IMG/VR virus record: IMGVR_UViG_3300018080_000397
Span: 1-33,981 of that record
DNA: 33,981 bases
Reading direction: 5' to 3' (one strand)
From: a virus
Part shown: positions 20,884 through 29,786 of the stretch, in pieces
Numbering within the stretch: the first letter of the stretch is position 1
Layout: each line of letters opens with the position of its first letter
Translations under genes and position numbers: made by a program
Notes under the pieces: model-generated
What the model was told of the DNA's origin: nothing
Databases searched by the model: none
Seen by the model: the letters and a program-made list of their open reading frames with translations, nothing else

Positions 20884-22197
20884 ATGTCTGACGCGTTTGA
20901 ATCCTTGCGGCGAGAGGTTCACGACATCCCGTGGACATCCGCAGCCGTCTTCATGACGGAGCTCCGTCAGGTGGAGCGTACACCAGTCATGACGAAGCAA
21001 GCTTCAATCGGCCTGTTGAAGCTTGCGCGCATGCGTAAGCGTGCACAATCACCTGCCGATCTGGAAGAGATGCAGCGGCGCGCGCTGATGACGGATCCGA
21101 GCATCGTAGCGGCATTGGATCAACAACAAGCCGCGGTCGAAAATCAAGTGCTCGGCGAGCAGCTCGAGCGCATGCAAGTCGAGAGTCAGGAGTTGCAGGC
21201 GCAAATGGCCGCGGCCGAAACGGCCGCCATTCAAGCGCAGCAGCAAAATCAGATGCTGCAGCAGGAACTCCAGGCTGCCCACCAGGCTCGGCAGGCCGCC
21301 ACGGCACAAGCCCTCCAGGCTCAGGATGCGGCTCTGAGCGAGCAGGTGAATCAACAGCAGCACCGACAGCAGGTCATGGAGGCCGCCGACCAGCTCGCGC
21401 TGCAGCTGAAGCAGGTGGCCGCGACCAGTCCAGCCGAGCAGCAAGCGATGGCCCAGGCGGCCGTTGGAGGACCAGCGACGGCCGGTGGTGAGCAACCAGC
21501 TCCGCTCGAGGGTCAGCCGCAGGCGGCCTACGCCAAGACGCAGAAACAAATTGAGGAGGCTCAACGGGCCGAGCAGAATGCGGCGATGCAAGCGCAGGAC
21601 GCGGAAAAGGCCGTGGTTGAGGAGCAGAGTAAGTTGGCGCCAGTCGGGCCGATGCCCGGAGGACCCGTGCCGGCTGAACTTCCGCCAAAGACATCCTCTT
21701 TGCGCGTTGCTCGAGCAAAGCAGCAGTTGCGACAAGCCATGCAAAAGCGTGCACAGATTGGAGAAGTCACGTCGCTGGGGCCTGCCGCTCTTCGCTTACT
21801 CGGCTACGGCGGGGCGGGGGCGGCCCTCGGTGCCGGTCGTGAAGGCATTCGACAGCTGCACTACGCGAAGCGGGGGCGTCGGGCGTTGAGTGACCGCGAA
21901 ACCGAGCTGATGGGGAAGCTTCGGGAGGCTGAGCTCAATGCCGAACGTACGCCAACGTACAAGAACAAGCTGCGCGTGGTCGGGCTTCGTCATCAGCTTG
22001 GCAAGGCACAGCTGTCACGAGAGCATCCGGTGGGTGCCCTTGCCAGCGCGGCTGGAAAAGGGTTCGGAGCAGGAGTGGCGATTGGACCTTTCATAGGTCA
22101 ACTGGCAGGCAAGGGCATGGAGGCTGTGCGGGCGCAGCGCGCGCTCGCTGACCCGGCCGCCGAAGCGGCCGCTCGAGTGGTGAAGGGAGTCAGATAA
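20884..22197 (+). CDS. Gln/Ala-rich coiled-coil internal virion protein
   Basis: The 437-residue protein has three parts. The N-terminus carries tag-like sites (MTKQASIG, LLKLARMRKRAQSP). Residues 75-240 form a long Gln/Ala coiled coil (ELQAQMAAAETAAIQAQQQN). The C-terminus is basic with glycine-rich hydrophobic stretches, including LGYGGAGAALGAGREG. It is likely an internal or ejected virion protein, or a scaffold. Its stop overlaps the next ATG by one base. The low-complexity composition makes family assignment unreliable. Confidence 0.7.
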   Translation: MSDAFESLRREVHDIPWTSAAVFMTELRQVERTPVMTKQASIGLLKLARMRKRAQSPADLEEMQRRALMTDPSIVAALDQQQAAVENQVLGEQLERMQVESQELQAQMAAAETAAIQAQQQNQMLQQELQAAHQARQAATAQALQAQDAALSEQVNQQQHRQQVMEAADQLALQLKQVAATSPAEQQAMAQAAVGGPATAGGEQPAPLEGQPQAAYAKTQKQIEEAQRAEQNAAMQAQDAEKAVVEEQSKLAPVGPMPGGPVPAELPPKTSSLRVARAKQQLRQAMQKRAQIGEVTSLGPAALRLLGYGGAGAALGAGREGIRQLHYAKRGRRALSDRETELMGKLREAELNAERTPTYKNKLRVVGLRHQLGKAQLSREHPVGALASAAGKGFGAGVAIGPFIGQLAGKGMEAVRAQRALADPAAEAAARVVKGVR

Positions 22198-22442
22198 TGC
22201 TCGCAGAGTTTTTGAGTGGCGATGAGAAGGTCGAAATGGCGGCGGACCAATTTCGCAAGCTCGCCGAGGAGATCAGGCCCGAAGGGCTGTTCTCTTCGTC
22301 CTCCGCTCGAAACAGTCTGCGTGAACATCTGCGGAGAAAGGGTTTTGGCAAAGCGGGGAGAGTTTTTGACTTCGAGCAAGACGTGAAGCGCGGTGAGGCA
22401 GCATTTGCGGCGATCGCCAGGCGCGATGGGCAGATTGTCTGA
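22197..22442 (+). CDS. Small helical virion-associated protein, 81 aa
   Basis: The product begins MLAEFLSGDEKVEMAADQFR. KLAEEI at about residues 22-27 resembles the head tags. The rest is basic and helical (SLREHLRRKGFGKAGRVF). It overlaps the previous gene by one base and is followed eight bases later by the next gene. Function is unknown. Confidence 0.65.
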   Translation: MLAEFLSGDEKVEMAADQFRKLAEEIRPEGLFSSSSARNSLREHLRRKGFGKAGRVFDFEQDVKRGEAAFAAIARRDGQIV

Positions 22443-22449
22443 GGTAGCC

Positions 22450-22752
22450 GTGATCAACTTTTCTTCGTTTGCTGACGAGCTCGCCAAAATCGCGACCGCG
22501 AGTTGGCGCGAACCAGATCGGGAATTCCTGGCGCGCACGCGTGAGCTTGCCCCTCTCGGCGCGGCGTTGACGGGAGTTGCCGTCGGAACTCCGCTGGTTC
22601 GGGTAGCTCGAGCGTTTCCTGATGTGCCGCTTGGGACGAAAGCAAGATTCGTTAGCCGATATACGCTACCAGGCATGGCTGCTGTCGGCCTTCCGCTCGA
22701 AGCTTGGCGCCAGATAAAGGCCCGTTCGGGAAAGGCCAAGAAAAAAGTGTAG
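22450..22752 (+). CDS. Small tagged membrane-like protein, 100 aa
   Basis: I choose the GTG at 22450, because GAGG lies just upstream and the resulting N-terminus, VINFSSFADELAKIATASWR, is a near-perfect head tag. The upstream in-frame ATG would overlap the previous gene by 50 bases. Two hydrophobic segments follow (LGAALTGVAVGTPLV and LPGMAAVGLPLEAW), then a basic end (KARSGKAKKKV). A protein that enters the head by its tag and later inserts in the host membrane during ejection is conceivable but speculative. Confidence 0.65.
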   Translation: MINFSSFADELAKIATASWREPDREFLARTRELAPLGAALTGVAVGTPLVRVARAFPDVPLGTKARFVSRYTLPGMAAVGLPLEAWRQIKARSGKAKKKV

Positions 22753-22765
22753 AAGCGAGCGGTGA

Positions 22766-23650
22766 ATGCTCCAGGTGAAAAATATTCATGTGCGGTCATT
22801 TGACGTAGATCACCTCGACGTGTTTTGGGAGATCGGCGATACGTTTGAGGATCCACATGACTACACATTCATCGTCGAAAGGAGCGAGGCACCTTCTGGT
22901 CCATGGGACGCGATCAGCGAACCCTTTTCAGACAAATATTACTACCGCGACGTCATCACCAATCTGTTTCATCGGTGGCGCCAATACTGGTACCGAATCA
23001 AGATCACGAAAAAACTGGATGCTTCTGAGCGCTACTCCGAGGTAGCGACACTCGCTGCCGCGCCCGATTTGGTCGCGGCCGAGGTTCGTCGGCTCGAGAT
23101 GATTGCGTTTCGCGAGCACATCGGCCGACTCGCGTGGATATTCCCTGTCCGTACATTTGGTTTTCGGTGTCCCGCTTGCTACGACCGCATCTCGCAAACG
23201 CGCTACCGCTCTCAGTGTCTGACGTGCTACGACACGGGTTTCGCGCAGGGATACCTCAATCCCATCGCGCAGTACATTCAGATGGATCCGTCAGCGAAGC
23301 ACGGGGAGCAGCTGGGTATCACCAAGACGCAGCAGCAGAACACTACCTGTCGGTTGCCATACTTCCCGCCCCTCAAACCGAAAGATATACTGGTGGAAGC
23401 GGAGAATCGGCGGTGGAGAGTTGAGCGAGTCGGTCAAACAGAGAGACTCCGTTCCGTTCTCCATCAAGAGCTGACGCTCCACGAAATTCCCGAGTCAGAT
23501 ATTGAGTACAGGGTGCCGGTCAATATTGATGACTTGAGGAATCTTGAGCCAAGTCCCGCACGCGAGTTCACCAACCCCCACAATCTGGAGACGGTTGGGG
23601 ACGGTGACTGGTTCAAGAACATACTGATCGGGCATGGGTGGAGTGAGTAG
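22766..23650 (+). CDS. Structural protein with Fn3-like and zinc-ribbon domains
   Basis: The 294-residue protein begins MLQVKNIHVRSFDVDHLDVF and has an N-terminal fibronectin type III-like region to about residue 95 (DYTFIVERSEAPSGPWDAI). A zinc-ribbon follows with C135, C138, C151 and C154 (CPACYD and CLTCYDTGF). The C-terminal half is beta-rich. This layout is typical of a neck or tail-completion protein in large myoviruses, although I cannot name it precisely. No head tag is present. Confidence 0.7.
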   Translation: MLQVKNIHVRSFDVDHLDVFWEIGDTFEDPHDYTFIVERSEAPSGPWDAISEPFSDKYYYRDVITNLFHRWRQYWYRIKITKKLDASERYSEVATLAAAPDLVAAEVRRLEMIAFREHIGRLAWIFPVRTFGFRCPACYDRISQTRYRSQCLTCYDTGFAQGYLNPIAQYIQMDPSAKHGEQLGITKTQQQNTTCRLPYFPPLKPKDILVEAENRRWRVERVGQTERLRSVLHQELTLHEIPESDIEYRVPVNIDDLRNLEPSPAREFTNPHNLETVGDGDWFKNILIGHGWSE

Positions 23651-24157
23651 ATGAATGCGACCATGGAAGCCTTCAGCGATGAGTTCGTGAAGATTGCTGC
23701 TCGACGTCAGCCAACAGAAGAGGAGCTCATACGCCATCGTCAGTTTGACGAGGCGGTTGGATACCCCCGCACCATGAACAAGGAGCTCCTCAAGGAGTTT
23801 CTGAAGACGACGGGAATAATTGTGGGCGGCACGGCTTTGGGCACGGGCATCGGCGAGCTCGCCGCATGGAAGCTCAAGCGTCTTCGCCCCACATCCAAGA
23901 TTCGCCAGTACGCTCAGCGGTACGTGCCGATGTACGGCATGGCGCTTGGTACTGCCCTTTCGACGCTTGCCGAAAAGGAGAAGAAGCGGCGCTGGGATGA
24001 AGCGTACGAACGCGGGTTCCAGCGACAGCTGCGCGAGGCTCGCGAACGTGACGAGGCGAGCATCGTTCGGAAAGCCAAACCACCGATTGTGCGCAAGGCC
24101 AAAAGAATTGTGCGGAAGGCCAAGTTGGCCCCCGCGTCTCAGGTACGTGCTGCATGA
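23651..24157 (+). CDS. Tagged membrane-like protein with IVRKAK repeats
   Basis: The N-terminus MNATMEAFSDEFVKIAARRQ is one of the best examples of the head tag. Two hydrophobic glycine-rich segments follow (TTGIIVGGTALGTGIGEL and YGMALGTALSTLAE), then a strongly charged helix. The C-terminus has three copies of IVRKAK (encoded around 24060-24122). A second use of K-x-A at the C-terminus raises the question whether the repeats are cleaved too. The previous stop abuts this ATG. The stop overlaps the next ATG by four bases. Confidence 0.75.
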   Translation: MNATMEAFSDEFVKIAARRQPTEEELIRHRQFDEAVGYPRTMNKELLKEFLKTTGIIVGGTALGTGIGELAAWKLKRLRPTSKIRQYAQRYVPMYGMALGTALSTLAEKEKKRRWDEAYERGFQRQLREARERDEASIVRKAKPPIVRKAKRIVRKAKLAPASQVRAA

Positions 24158-24990
24158 GTGACAAGGTCCAGACCTCGACGCCGCTCGAGCCCATTAGCAG
24201 CTGGGAGGAAAATCCTTTGCTGCACCTGGAGCGTGTGGCTCTTGGTTTTCTACAGCAACTCTACGGCGCCGCCCCACGAGGCTACTTCCACTGGGATGCC
24301 GACGATCAACTGTCCGATCTATCAATTCACAAAAATGTTCCGATTGCGCCGGACGTTGTAGAAAAACGTCCAGCCATTGCTGTTGTCCGCTCCGGTGTGC
24401 AGTGGGCTGGAATTGGTCTTGACCAATTTCGTGACATGCGACTGCAGACAGGCGAGCGGACACACACGGACATGATTTCTGGCAATCTCACCTTCAATTG
24501 TTTGTCCAGAAATGACAATGAGGCCGTGCAGCTCGGTTGGCTGACGGGACGGCATGTGTGGATTCTGCGGCGCGTCCTTTTGAAGTTGGGATTTCACGAC
24601 ATCGGCCAACGAATCAATGTTGGTGCATCTTCACCACCCGGCGCGATCATTCAAGGTGACACAGAAGCAGAAATCACAAATGTTCCAGTGACCGTTCCGT
24701 TCCACTTTCAATGGACCGAAACGGTCGGGGAGCTGGGATTGGCAGTTCTCAACTCTGTTGAGGCTACGCTCACGGCCACCATGGCCGACGTCCAGCGATT
24801 TACGAACCATGCAATGGCTGGTGGATTTGGGACGGGTGTTCGTCAGGTCGACGGAAATCCGGTACAACATCAGAATATACAGGGTGTTATCAACCCTCCG
24901 TATGTTCGGAGCAGACGGCGAACGCCTCTCACTACCGGGCCCGGAGGGAATCGGGCGGAGCCACCCATACGGGTCACGGTAAAGACCTAG
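24154..24990 (+). CDS. Putative tail completion or terminator protein
   Basis: The 278-residue protein lies directly before the sheath gene, the usual place for a tail terminator or completion protein. It begins MSDKVQTSTPLEPISSWEEN. RPAIAVVRSGVQWAGIGLDQ and the following MISGNLTFNCLSRNDNEAVQ are compatible with a tail-terminator beta-sandwich. The C-terminal 40 residues are basic and disordered. No head tag is present. The assignment comes from order and general appearance. Confidence 0.55.
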   Translation: MSDKVQTSTPLEPISSWEENPLLHLERVALGFLQQLYGAAPRGYFHWDADDQLSDLSIHKNVPIAPDVVEKRPAIAVVRSGVQWAGIGLDQFRDMRLQTGERTHTDMISGNLTFNCLSRNDNEAVQLGWLTGRHVWILRRVLLKLGFHDIGQRINVGASSPPGAIIQGDTEAEITNVPVTVPFHFQWTETVGELGLAVLNSVEATLTATMADVQRFTNHAMAGGFGTGVRQVDGNPVQHQNIQGVINPPYVRSRRRTPLTTGPGGNRAEPPIRVTVKT

Positions 24991-25004
24991 GTGAGGAGTG
25001 ACAA

Positions 25005-28000
25005 ATGTCGGCAATACCAGAGCTTCCGGAACCTGGAGTAGAGGTAATCCAGGAGTACACGGACACAACACCGGTGGTGGTCATTCCCACCTTGGTTCCA
25101 TGCGTGGTGGGAGTGTGCAAGGAAATTCGGGAGGTGACGAACAGTGACGGGACATTGAACACCGACATTGTCGTCAGCGGTCCTGCCGTTGCCACCGATC
25201 CGAATGACGAGTCGAGCTACACCGCAATCAATGGTGAGACACTTCTGCTGCGCGTCAACAACGGCGTGCTCCAAACCTTCACCATGCCGCTGGCCGCTGG
25301 AAATCTGACGGCAGCGGAGGTGGCCGCGGCCATCAACGGGCATTCACCGCCACCGGTAAACTTTGCGGCCTACGTGTACGAGGATGATGCTGGCGACAAC
25401 CATCTGCAGCTGCGGACGGCGGCTGAGGGTGTGGACACCAGCATTCAGATCATCGGCGGCACGCTCATCACGAGCGGCAAGGTTGCGTTCGGTGAGGGGT
25501 ACACCTATTACGGTGTCGGGAATTACATCCAGGACACCGTCTATCTGCCGCAGTCCTCTTTCCCCGATCCGCGCGGGAATCTGACTGAGCTCGATATTGA
25601 CGAGACCACAATTCGCGTCGTTCTCGATCTGTCGACCGAGATTCGGGAGGTTCTGCAGACGGAATCGTTTCTCCGTCTGGGCGCCAGCATTGCCATTTTC
25701 GACGACGGCGATGGTGACCAGCTCACACCCTACATTGATTTGTCGGAAAATCTGCTGGCCTCGCCCGGCTCGGCCTCGATCACGGGAACCGTCGATCTGT
25801 CGACAGATAGATACCTGCACAACAAGACGCTCATCGTGCAGGTAGATGGCAGCGGCAAGCAGACGGTCACGTTCGTCGGCAACCCCGTTGTCTCGGCGGC
25901 TGTCGGTGGTCTCTTTCCGCTGACGACCAATCTGACGCTGACCATCAACGGCACGACCGGCATCATCGCCAATGTCGCGGCTGCCGCCGATCTGACTGAT
26001 CTGGTTGACCAGATCAACAACGACGCTGACGTTGTGGCAGCCGGCGTGGGCAACGTGGCCTTCGCGTCCGATGCCAATGGCAATGCGGGCGCGACCAACT
26101 TGGGCCTGGTCGTCGGTGGCAATCCGACGTCGCCGATCACCAACACTGAGGTCGAGGTGACGGCCGATTCGGGCGGCAGCTTGTGGCCGTCATTCGCCTC
26201 CGACGAAGGTCGGCAGACGCTTGGCTCGTCGGCGGCCGGACCACGTGATCCGGTCATCGATCAGATCAACGACGTCTTTCCGACCAGTATCGCGTCGATG
26301 GTGACCAACTTTCTCAAGCTGACGAGTCCATCATCTGGGTACGAGTCGAAGGTCGAGATCGACACCACCAGCACGGCGGTCGGGGACCAGCCGCCGGCAC
26401 CGGCCACCCTTCTCGGTCTCGACATCACGTCGAGCGGCAGCTCGTTCTTCGGTGCCCCCTTCGCCATGCGTGTCGGCGATGCGCTGTACGGTGATGGCGC
26501 CTTCATCGCCAACATTGCTGAGGTGCATCCGGGATCGGTCAGCGGCCGTGTCAAGTTGGATCGCGAAGTGAGCACGAGCGCGACCTGGTCGACGTGGTAC
26601 GCAATCGCCAAGAATCTGGGCACCGTTCCCTCAACTCAATGGGGAACAACGGTGCCGACGCCGGACCTGGTCATCGACACCGCAGGGGACGTCACCGTCA
26701 AGCACGACTTCTTGCGCGACGTGACGGGAGCGGCCGTGGGCACCGCGTCCGTGGGCATGTATTTGGCGTACGAAGCGTTGCGTCTGGATGTGACAGCGGA
26801 CGCAGCGTCGCCTGGTTTGCTGACCTTCGATACGACCACCGAGCTCGAGACAACGCTTGGGCCGGTCGTGCCCGAAAACCCGCTCGCCTACGGTCTTTTC
26901 ATTGCCTTGGCCAATGCGCCTGGATTGCAAGTCTCTGGTCTTGGCGTCAGTGCCGTCTCGGCCGACAAACCGTATGGCACGCTCGTCGCGTACCAGAAGG
27001 CGTTCGACTTTTTGATGACTCGAGAGGTGTATGGCATCGCGCCCATGACGTCGGATTCCGACATCGCCCTCATCCTTCACACGCACGCCACCGCCATGCG
27101 GGCACCGGCGGCGAAGGGAGAAAGGATTGGTGTCATCCATCTTGGTATTCCGACACGTGAGAGTGACACCATCGTCGCGTCCGGCAACGATGGGGATACG
27201 CAGACGGTCGGTATCGATACCTACTTCGATACCAAGGTGGCCTCGCTCTCGCAGGCGCTGCTGGCGGAGGGAATCAACCCCGCCAGCATCACCGTGAGCG
27301 ATGGCGTATTCATCGACATTGGAACGGACGCCTACAACTGGAATGTCATCGGCTCGGTGCTCGACGGCACCAAGCTGAAAATCAACACGACCTTTGCGGC
27401 CGGGGAGAATGATGACGGCTTCTACGCCACGGGAGCCTTCCCCACCGTCTTCAGCGACAGCTTCTCGGTGAAGATTCGCGGGGCGGCCATTGCGGATTCG
27501 ACGGCCGGCCGCAACAAGGAAGTGGAGACTGTCTACGCACGTGGCCAGGGCTTTGGTGACAAGGCCATGTGGATGGTGCAGTGCGATCAGCTGCAAGCAA
27601 CCATTGGTGGCGTCGAACAGCTCATTCCCGGTTTCTTCGGCTGCGCGGCCAAGGTGGGAATGGTCGGTGGTCTCCCACCGGCAGCGCCCATGACCCGTTA
27701 CCCGATCGCCGGCTTCACAGGTGTGACGGGCACGACTGACCGCTACACAAAAACGCAACTCAATCAGATGGCCGCTGGCGGCGCCGACCTACTCATCCAA
27801 GAGGCTTCCGGGGCCCCGGTCATGTCCCGCATGCAGGTCACCACCAGCATGACGAGCATCGAGGAGCGTGAGCAGTCGATCGTCAAGGCAATCGATTATT
27901 GCGCGAAGTTCTATCGTGGCACGTTCCGCCTCTACATCGGCAAGTACAACATCACCAAATCGTTCCTAGACACACTCGGTGCTGTTGGTGAGGGGGCGAG

Positions 28001-28151
28001 CTCGTGGCTGGTTGAGCAGGGGCAGGTTGTTGAGTCGGCCACGCCCAACAATATTTTGCAGTCCGAGGAATCACCGGACACGGTGTTGTTAGATGTCTCA
28101 CTCGATCCCTATTACCCGTGCAACACCATTCGCGTGACTCTTTTCATTTAG
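25005..28151 (+). CDS. Tail sheath protein
   Basis: This is the contractile sheath subunit. The N-terminus fits the family (PELPEPGVEVIQEYTDTTPV). The C-terminal region is typical: YPIAGFTGVTGTTDRYT, EASGAPVMSRMQVTTSMTSI, then the helical part with DYCAKFYRGTFRLYIGKYN and the ending DPYYPCNTIRVTLFI. At 1048 residues it is well above the 450-700 usual for sheaths. The excess includes two inserted beta modules (about residues 75-160 and 270-385) related to the protein at 20404-20874. These would decorate the outside of the tail. A GAGGAGTG ribosome site precedes the ATG. Confidence 0.93.
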   Translation: MSAIPELPEPGVEVIQEYTDTTPVVVIPTLVPCVVGVCKEIREVTNSDGTLNTDIVVSGPAVATDPNDESSYTAINGETLLLRVNNGVLQTFTMPLAAGNLTAAEVAAAINGHSPPPVNFAAYVYEDDAGDNHLQLRTAAEGVDTSIQIIGGTLITSGKVAFGEGYTYYGVGNYIQDTVYLPQSSFPDPRGNLTELDIDETTIRVVLDLSTEIREVLQTESFLRLGASIAIFDDGDGDQLTPYIDLSENLLASPGSASITGTVDLSTDRYLHNKTLIVQVDGSGKQTVTFVGNPVVSAAVGGLFPLTTNLTLTINGTTGIIANVAAAADLTDLVDQINNDADVVAAGVGNVAFASDANGNAGATNLGLVVGGNPTSPITNTEVEVTADSGGSLWPSFASDEGRQTLGSSAAGPRDPVIDQINDVFPTSIASMVTNFLKLTSPSSGYESKVEIDTTSTAVGDQPPAPATLLGLDITSSGSSFFGAPFAMRVGDALYGDGAFIANIAEVHPGSVSGRVKLDREVSTSATWSTWYAIAKNLGTVPSTQWGTTVPTPDLVIDTAGDVTVKHDFLRDVTGAAVGTASVGMYLAYEALRLDVTADAASPGLLTFDTTTELETTLGPVVPENPLAYGLFIALANAPGLQVSGLGVSAVSADKPYGTLVAYQKAFDFLMTREVYGIAPMTSDSDIALILHTHATAMRAPAAKGERIGVIHLGIPTRESDTIVASGNDGDTQTVGIDTYFDTKVASLSQALLAEGINPASITVSDGVFIDIGTDAYNWNVIGSVLDGTKLKINTTFAAGENDDGFYATGAFPTVFSDSFSVKIRGAAIADSTAGRNKEVETVYARGQGFGDKAMWMVQCDQLQATIGGVEQLIPGFFGCAAKVGMVGGLPPAAPMTRYPIAGFTGVTGTTDRYTKTQLNQMAAGGADLLIQEASGAPVMSRMQVTTSMTSIEEREQSIVKAIDYCAKFYRGTFRLYIGKYNITKSFLDTLGAVGEGASSWLVEQGQVVESATPNNILQSEESPDTVLLDVSLDPYYPCNTIRVTLFI

Positions 28152-28179
28152 GCGCTGATACTGGAAATGGGAGGCTCTC

Positions 28180-28905
28180 ATGCCTGGAAGATTTTCAACG
28201 TGGAATCCGCTTGAGCACTACGTACAGGGCGGAATGGTAGATGGCCGCTTCATTTCTGGTGGCCTGACGATGGTAGCCGCGGGGCCTCCCCGATTGGCGC
28301 AGCTGGGAAACCAAACAGCAGCGATCGGCGGAGAGGATGCGGACATCGTATTTCCGATTGGCGTGATGCAGAATTTCAACCACTCGCAGAACAAAACCTT
28401 CATGCGCGTGTGGGAGCTGGGCTCCGAGAGGAGTTATTTCATCGGCAGCCGGACGGTTGGTCAGATTCAGCTTTCCCGCGTGCTCTACCACGGTCCCTCC
28501 ATGCTGCGAGTGCTGTACGGCTACTATCAGGACCAGGTCGGGGCCGTACAGGTGCCGTGGCTTTGGCCAAATGTTGGCGCCGGCTACATGTTCAATGAGC
28601 ACGATGTTATCGTGCCGCCGGGGCACGAGAATCTGTACCTCAATCTGGCCTCCGATCTGTTCAATCAGCCCATCGGCCAGCTGATCTACATTCGTGACTC
28701 GAACCTGGATGTCATCGGTGCGGTGTATCTCGAGGCGTGCGTGGTACCGAACCACACGTGGGCTACCGATGCGCAAGGGACCATCGTGCAGGAGACCGCC
28801 GCCATCCAATACGAGCGGCTGCGGCCAGTTCGCGTTGGTTCTGTGGCGCTGGCCAGTGGGTTGGTCAACGCGGCTTCTGGTATCGAAGCTGTACTGGCGG
28901 CATGA
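28180..28905 (+). CDS. Putative tail tube protein
   Basis: The 241-residue protein follows the sheath with its own GGGAGG ribosome site, as tube genes do in myoviruses. It begins MPGRFSTWNPLEHYVQGGMV and includes FMRVWELGSERSYFIGSRTV and VLYHGPSMLRVLYGYY, consistent with a tube-type beta fold. The stop overlaps the next ATG in ATGA. Confidence comes from gene order, size and lack of competing candidates. Confidence 0.7.
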   Translation: MPGRFSTWNPLEHYVQGGMVDGRFISGGLTMVAAGPPRLAQLGNQTAAIGGEDADIVFPIGVMQNFNHSQNKTFMRVWELGSERSYFIGSRTVGQIQLSRVLYHGPSMLRVLYGYYQDQVGAVQVPWLWPNVGAGYMFNEHDVIVPPGHENLYLNLASDLFNQPIGQLIYIRDSNLDVIGAVYLEACVVPNHTWATDAQGTIVQETAAIQYERLRPVRVGSVALASGLVNAASGIEAVLAA

Positions 28906-29723
28906 TGACGAACGCCGACATCCTCGAGCTCGCCGTGCGGGCTCATTTTCAGAAGCTTGCGCGGCTGTCCGCTCGCGCATCGGCTGCGCAGGACATGGGT
29001 CGAGCTGTCGCTCGTCTGCGGCAGGAAAGAGGTCTCGAAAAAGAGGCCATCAGCGTGGGCGGTATTCGTCAAGCAGCCGGTGCGCTGTTTCGTCGAGCGC
29101 CGAAGGTCGTTGGCCCTTCGGCTCCAGCACCACGACGAGTGGCGGGTGTGGTCGGTACGTCAACACCCGTTATGCCGCATCGTTCCGGCCGTGTCCGGTT
29201 TCGTGGATCGGCTCCGTACCGTGCGCCGGGAAAGCTTGCTCCCGCAGCACCATCAATGGGCCCGCCGCCCGGCCTTGTTCAGCCGGCAGCGCCGGTTGCC
29301 CGTCGAGTTCGCCGGTATGGTCGTGGTGGGGCGGCGGCCCAAGCAGCGGAGAGAGAAGCTGCACGGCAACCGCGGGTTGTGAAGCGCCAACGCGCAATGC
29401 GTCAAGCCGTACCTGGTGCGCAAGCAGCGCCGAGTCCACAACCTCCGGCCGGCGTCACGCAACCAGCCCCCGCAGCACAAGCAGCTCCTGTAGCACCGGC
29501 GGCTCCCGCGGCACAAGCAGCTCCTGTAGCACAACCAGCCCCTGCAGCACAGGCGGCGCAGAAGGCGCGTTTTCCGTGGTTGCGGGCGTCGTTGGGAGTT
29601 GGGTTGCCACTTGGGGCGTATGCCGGAACGCAGACGGCCAACCAGTTTTTGCACCCGCAACATGGAACCTATCAGTACGGCATGGGCGCACCGACTCCCT
29701 GGAACACGCCGCAACAAATGTAA
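28902..29723 (+). CDS. Pro/Ala-rich tagged virion protein
   Basis: The ATG at 28902 overlaps the tube stop. The N-terminus MMTNADILELAVRAHFQKLA is a longer variant of the head tag, followed by GLEKEAISVGG. Residues 50-230 are Pro/Ala/Arg-rich and disordered, with an Ala-Pro-Gln repeat. A hydrophobic segment (LRASLGVGLPLGAYAG) lies near the C-terminus. It is likely a packaged or tail-associated accessory protein. It is the last gene of the forward structural block. Confidence 0.7.
   Translation: MMTNADILELAVRAHFQKLARLSARASAAQDMGRAVARLRQERGLEKEAISVGGIRQAAGALFRRAPKVVGPSAPAPRRVAGVVGTSTPVMPHRSGRVRFRGSAPYRAPGKLAPAAPSMGPPPGLVQPAAPVARRVRRYGRGGAAAQAAEREAARQPRVVKRQRAMRQAVPGAQAAPSPQPPAGVTQPAPAAQAAPVAPAAPAAQAAPVAQPAPAAQAAQKARFPWLRASLGVGLPLGAYAGTQTANQFLHPQHGTYQYGMGAPTPWNTPQQM
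29475..29546 (+). repeat. 36-bp imperfect tandem repeat in Pro/Ala region
   Basis: Two consecutive 36-base units start at 29475 and 29511. Their first 22 bases are identical (GCACAAGCAGCTCCTGTAGC plus AC) and they encode AQAAPVA-type repeats. Confidence 0.75.
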
Positions 29724-29727
29724 GGCT

Positions 29728-29771
29728 AAAAAAGAGAGCACCAACTGCTCTGTAGCAAAACGGGCTCTCTT
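29728..29771 (-). terminator. Reverse-strand intrinsic terminator
   Basis: An 8-bp stem (29732-29739 with 29764-29771) is followed on the reverse strand by six T (29728-29733). An alternative 6-bp hairpin (29735-29740 with 29746-29751) also ends next to the T-run and excludes the first. It ends the reverse block from 30952 and separates it from the structural block. Confidence 0.7.
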
Positions 29772-29780
29772 GCCTCTATT

Positions 29781-29786
29781 CTTATA
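29781..29786 (-). promoter_or_regulatory. Orphan TATAAG box facing the terminator
   Basis: The reverse strand reads ACGGTATAAGAATAGAGG, nearly identical to the box at 4805-4810. No gene follows. The terminator is only about 10 bases downstream, so a transcript would be roughly 45 bases of hairpin. Confidence 0.45.

Noticed and set aside
21100-21640. Repeat element in the Gln/Ala region
   Set aside because: The recurring CAG/GCG-rich sequence follows from coiled-coil amino-acid composition, with no fixed unit length.
26631-27758. A 375-codon reverse frame in the sheath gene
   Set aside because: It lies antisense to the well-supported sheath C-terminal region, and the composition is His/Arg-rich as expected for a shadow.
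29475-29546. CRISPR-like repeat array
   Set aside because: The 36-base units are adjacent without spacers and in frame with a Pro/Ala-rich protein.
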